From assembly GCF_008729015.1 (NCBI RefSeq), contig NZ_RKSM01000001.1, forward strand, positions 1,550,001 through 1,614,000: a stretch of DNA of 64,000 nt. Direction: 5' to 3'. Made by a program: the position numbers and the translations under genes. This document shows, piece after piece, positions 63,066 to 64,000 of this stretch. The first letter of the stretch is position 1; every line of letters begins with the position of its first letter. The notes beneath the pieces are model-generated. The model did not search any database. It was given only the letters and a program-made list of their open reading frames with translations, and was not told the DNA's origin. This DNA is from Haloarcula sp. CBA1129. Lineage in GTDB: Archaea; Halobacteriota; Halobacteria; Halobacteriales; Haloarculaceae.

Positions 63066-64000
63066 ATGTCTTCGCCAACTGGCACCGGTGACGGTGCGAC
63101 GGTCCCCGACGGCGGGACCATTGTCTACGATCTCGCGGACCAATGTACGTCCGATGATCTCGAAGAAGGCGCACTGTACCACGCAACTGTCAACGGCACC
63201 GTCGAATACGGTGTGTTCGTCGACCTCTCCGACGCTGTCTCCGGCCTCGTCCACGACTCTAATCTCTTGGGCCAGTACGATGTGGGCGACGAGCTTATCG
63301 TTGAACTCGGTGAGATCCGCCCCGACGGCGACCTGAGCTTCGAGGAAGTACGGGTCGCTGACTACGAGGAACAGCACGTTGCCCACGGCAAGGCGACCAC
63401 CGTCGCCGACCTCTACGACGCGACCGGTGAGACGGTCATCATCGAGGGGCAGGTCGTTCAGATAAAACAGACTGGCGGCCCGACGGTGTTTCAGGTCCGC
63501 GATGAGGCCGGCATCGTCCCCTGTGCCGCCTTCGAAGAGGCCGGTGTCCGGGCGCACCCTGACGTCGAAATCGACGACATCGTCCGCGTCTCCGGGCGCG
63601 CCGAGGAGCGCGACGACGGTCTGCAGGTCGAGGCCGAATCGCTGACGGTACTCGACGGTGAGGCGGCCGCCGACATCGAGGACGAACTCGACGCCGCGCT
63701 GGCCGAGGCCGCCGAACCGGCCGACGTAGAACCGCTTGTCGAGTGGCCTGCCTTCGAGAAACTGTGGGACGACCTCCGTGAAGTGGCGACGGAACTCCGC
63801 AAAACGGTGCTTTCGGGCCGCCCGATTCGGATGCGTCATCACGCCGACGGTGACGGGCTCTGTGCGAGCGTCCCGCTGCAGGTCGCGCTGGAATCGTTCA
63901 TCGCCTCCCAGTACGAGGACGCCAGCGCGCCCCAGCACCTCCTCAAGCGCCTGCCGAGCAAGGCCCCCTACTACGAGATGGAGGACGTGACGCGGGACCT
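63066..64000 (+). CDS. S1/OB-fold DHH-family nuclease (3' end outside window)
   Basis: The visible 311 codons hold an S1 domain (about 35-90: VNGTVEYGVFVDLSDAVSGLVH), an OB-fold (about 112-195: VIIEGQVVQIKQTGGPTVFQV) and the start of a DHH phosphoesterase domain (RHHADGDGLCASVPLQVAL, with the HxDxDG metal motif). It resembles archaeal single-strand exonucleases related to RecJ. It runs off the right edge, so the DHHA1 domain is not seen. Confidence 0.88.
   Translation, partial: MSSPTGTGDGATVPDGGTIVYDLADQCTSDDLEEGALYHATVNGTVEYGVFVDLSDAVSGLVHDSNLLGQYDVGDELIVELGEIRPDGDLSFEEVRVADYEEQHVAHGKATTVADLYDATGETVIIEGQVVQIKQTGGPTVFQVRDEAGIVPCAAFEEAGVRAHPDVEIDDIVRVSGRAEERDDGLQVEAESLTVLDGEAAADIEDELDAALAEAAEPADVEPLVEWPAFEKLWDDLREVATELRKTVLSGRPIRMRHHADGDGLCASVPLQVALESFIASQYEDASAPQHLLKRLPSKAPYYEMEDVTRD

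Overview
The window looks like main-chromosome sequence of a halophilic archaeon, most likely Haloarcula or a close relative. Proteins are acidic and GC is high. Many genes are leaderless or joined by ATGA/GTGA overlaps. The S-layer glycoprotein genes carry PGF-type C-termini, and the informational genes are archaeal (L11-L1-L10-L12, Rpo11, Dph5, Pcc1). The genus call rests on gene content and remembered family resemblance, not on a search.

Layout. 1-8 kb is an accessory redox region. It holds a radical-SAM/PaaB-like pair, a two-domain multicopper oxidase, a winged-helix regulator with two small membrane proteins, a polytopic membrane protein, two DUF2249 proteins, a stand-alone glutamyl-tRNA-reductase-like domain and a cupin. 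The radical-SAM operon and the oxidase share one inverted repeat. Two divergent promoters carry CGAA-N4-TTCG palindromes of the type bound by the haloarchaeal denitrification regulator NarO. 8-20 kb is mostly housekeeping: purL, a PAS kinase with a FIST sensor, hisF, rpoL and coxC, plus small haloarchaea-specific proteins and a decayed alcohol-dehydrogenase end.

20-21.4 kb is a small AT-rich island between a tRNA-like fragment and an intact tRNA-Thr. 21.5-26.7 kb is a liv-type ABC transporter operon ending in a UspA gene, with a perfect 21-bp palindrome in its promoter. 26.8-30.6 kb holds an SLC13 transporter with its own small regulator, then trm5 and dph5. 30.6-38.2 kb is a cell-surface block: archaeosortase A next to two tandem, mosaic-related S-layer genes whose tails are its expected substrates. 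38.4-44.3 kb has a VOC protein, the drg GTPase and the L11 / L1-L10-L12 genes.

44.3-53.4 kb is the most unusual part. Five overlapping pilin-like genes on the plus strand are bracketed by two convergent minus-strand genes for larger pilin-like proteins, one of about 1258 residues with CARDB-type repeats. No assembly ATPase or platform gene is present. 53.6-64 kb returns to core genes: rps15, a degenerate RecJ-like gene, pcc1, rps3ae, halocyanin, purK with a duplicated tail, agl23, ribH, an aminotransferase, ribL with a JAMM protease, and the start of an S1/OB/DHH nuclease.

Cell-surface assembly is a recurring theme: artA, its S-layer substrates, an N-glycosylation-associated agl23 and the pilin-like cluster all fall in one window.
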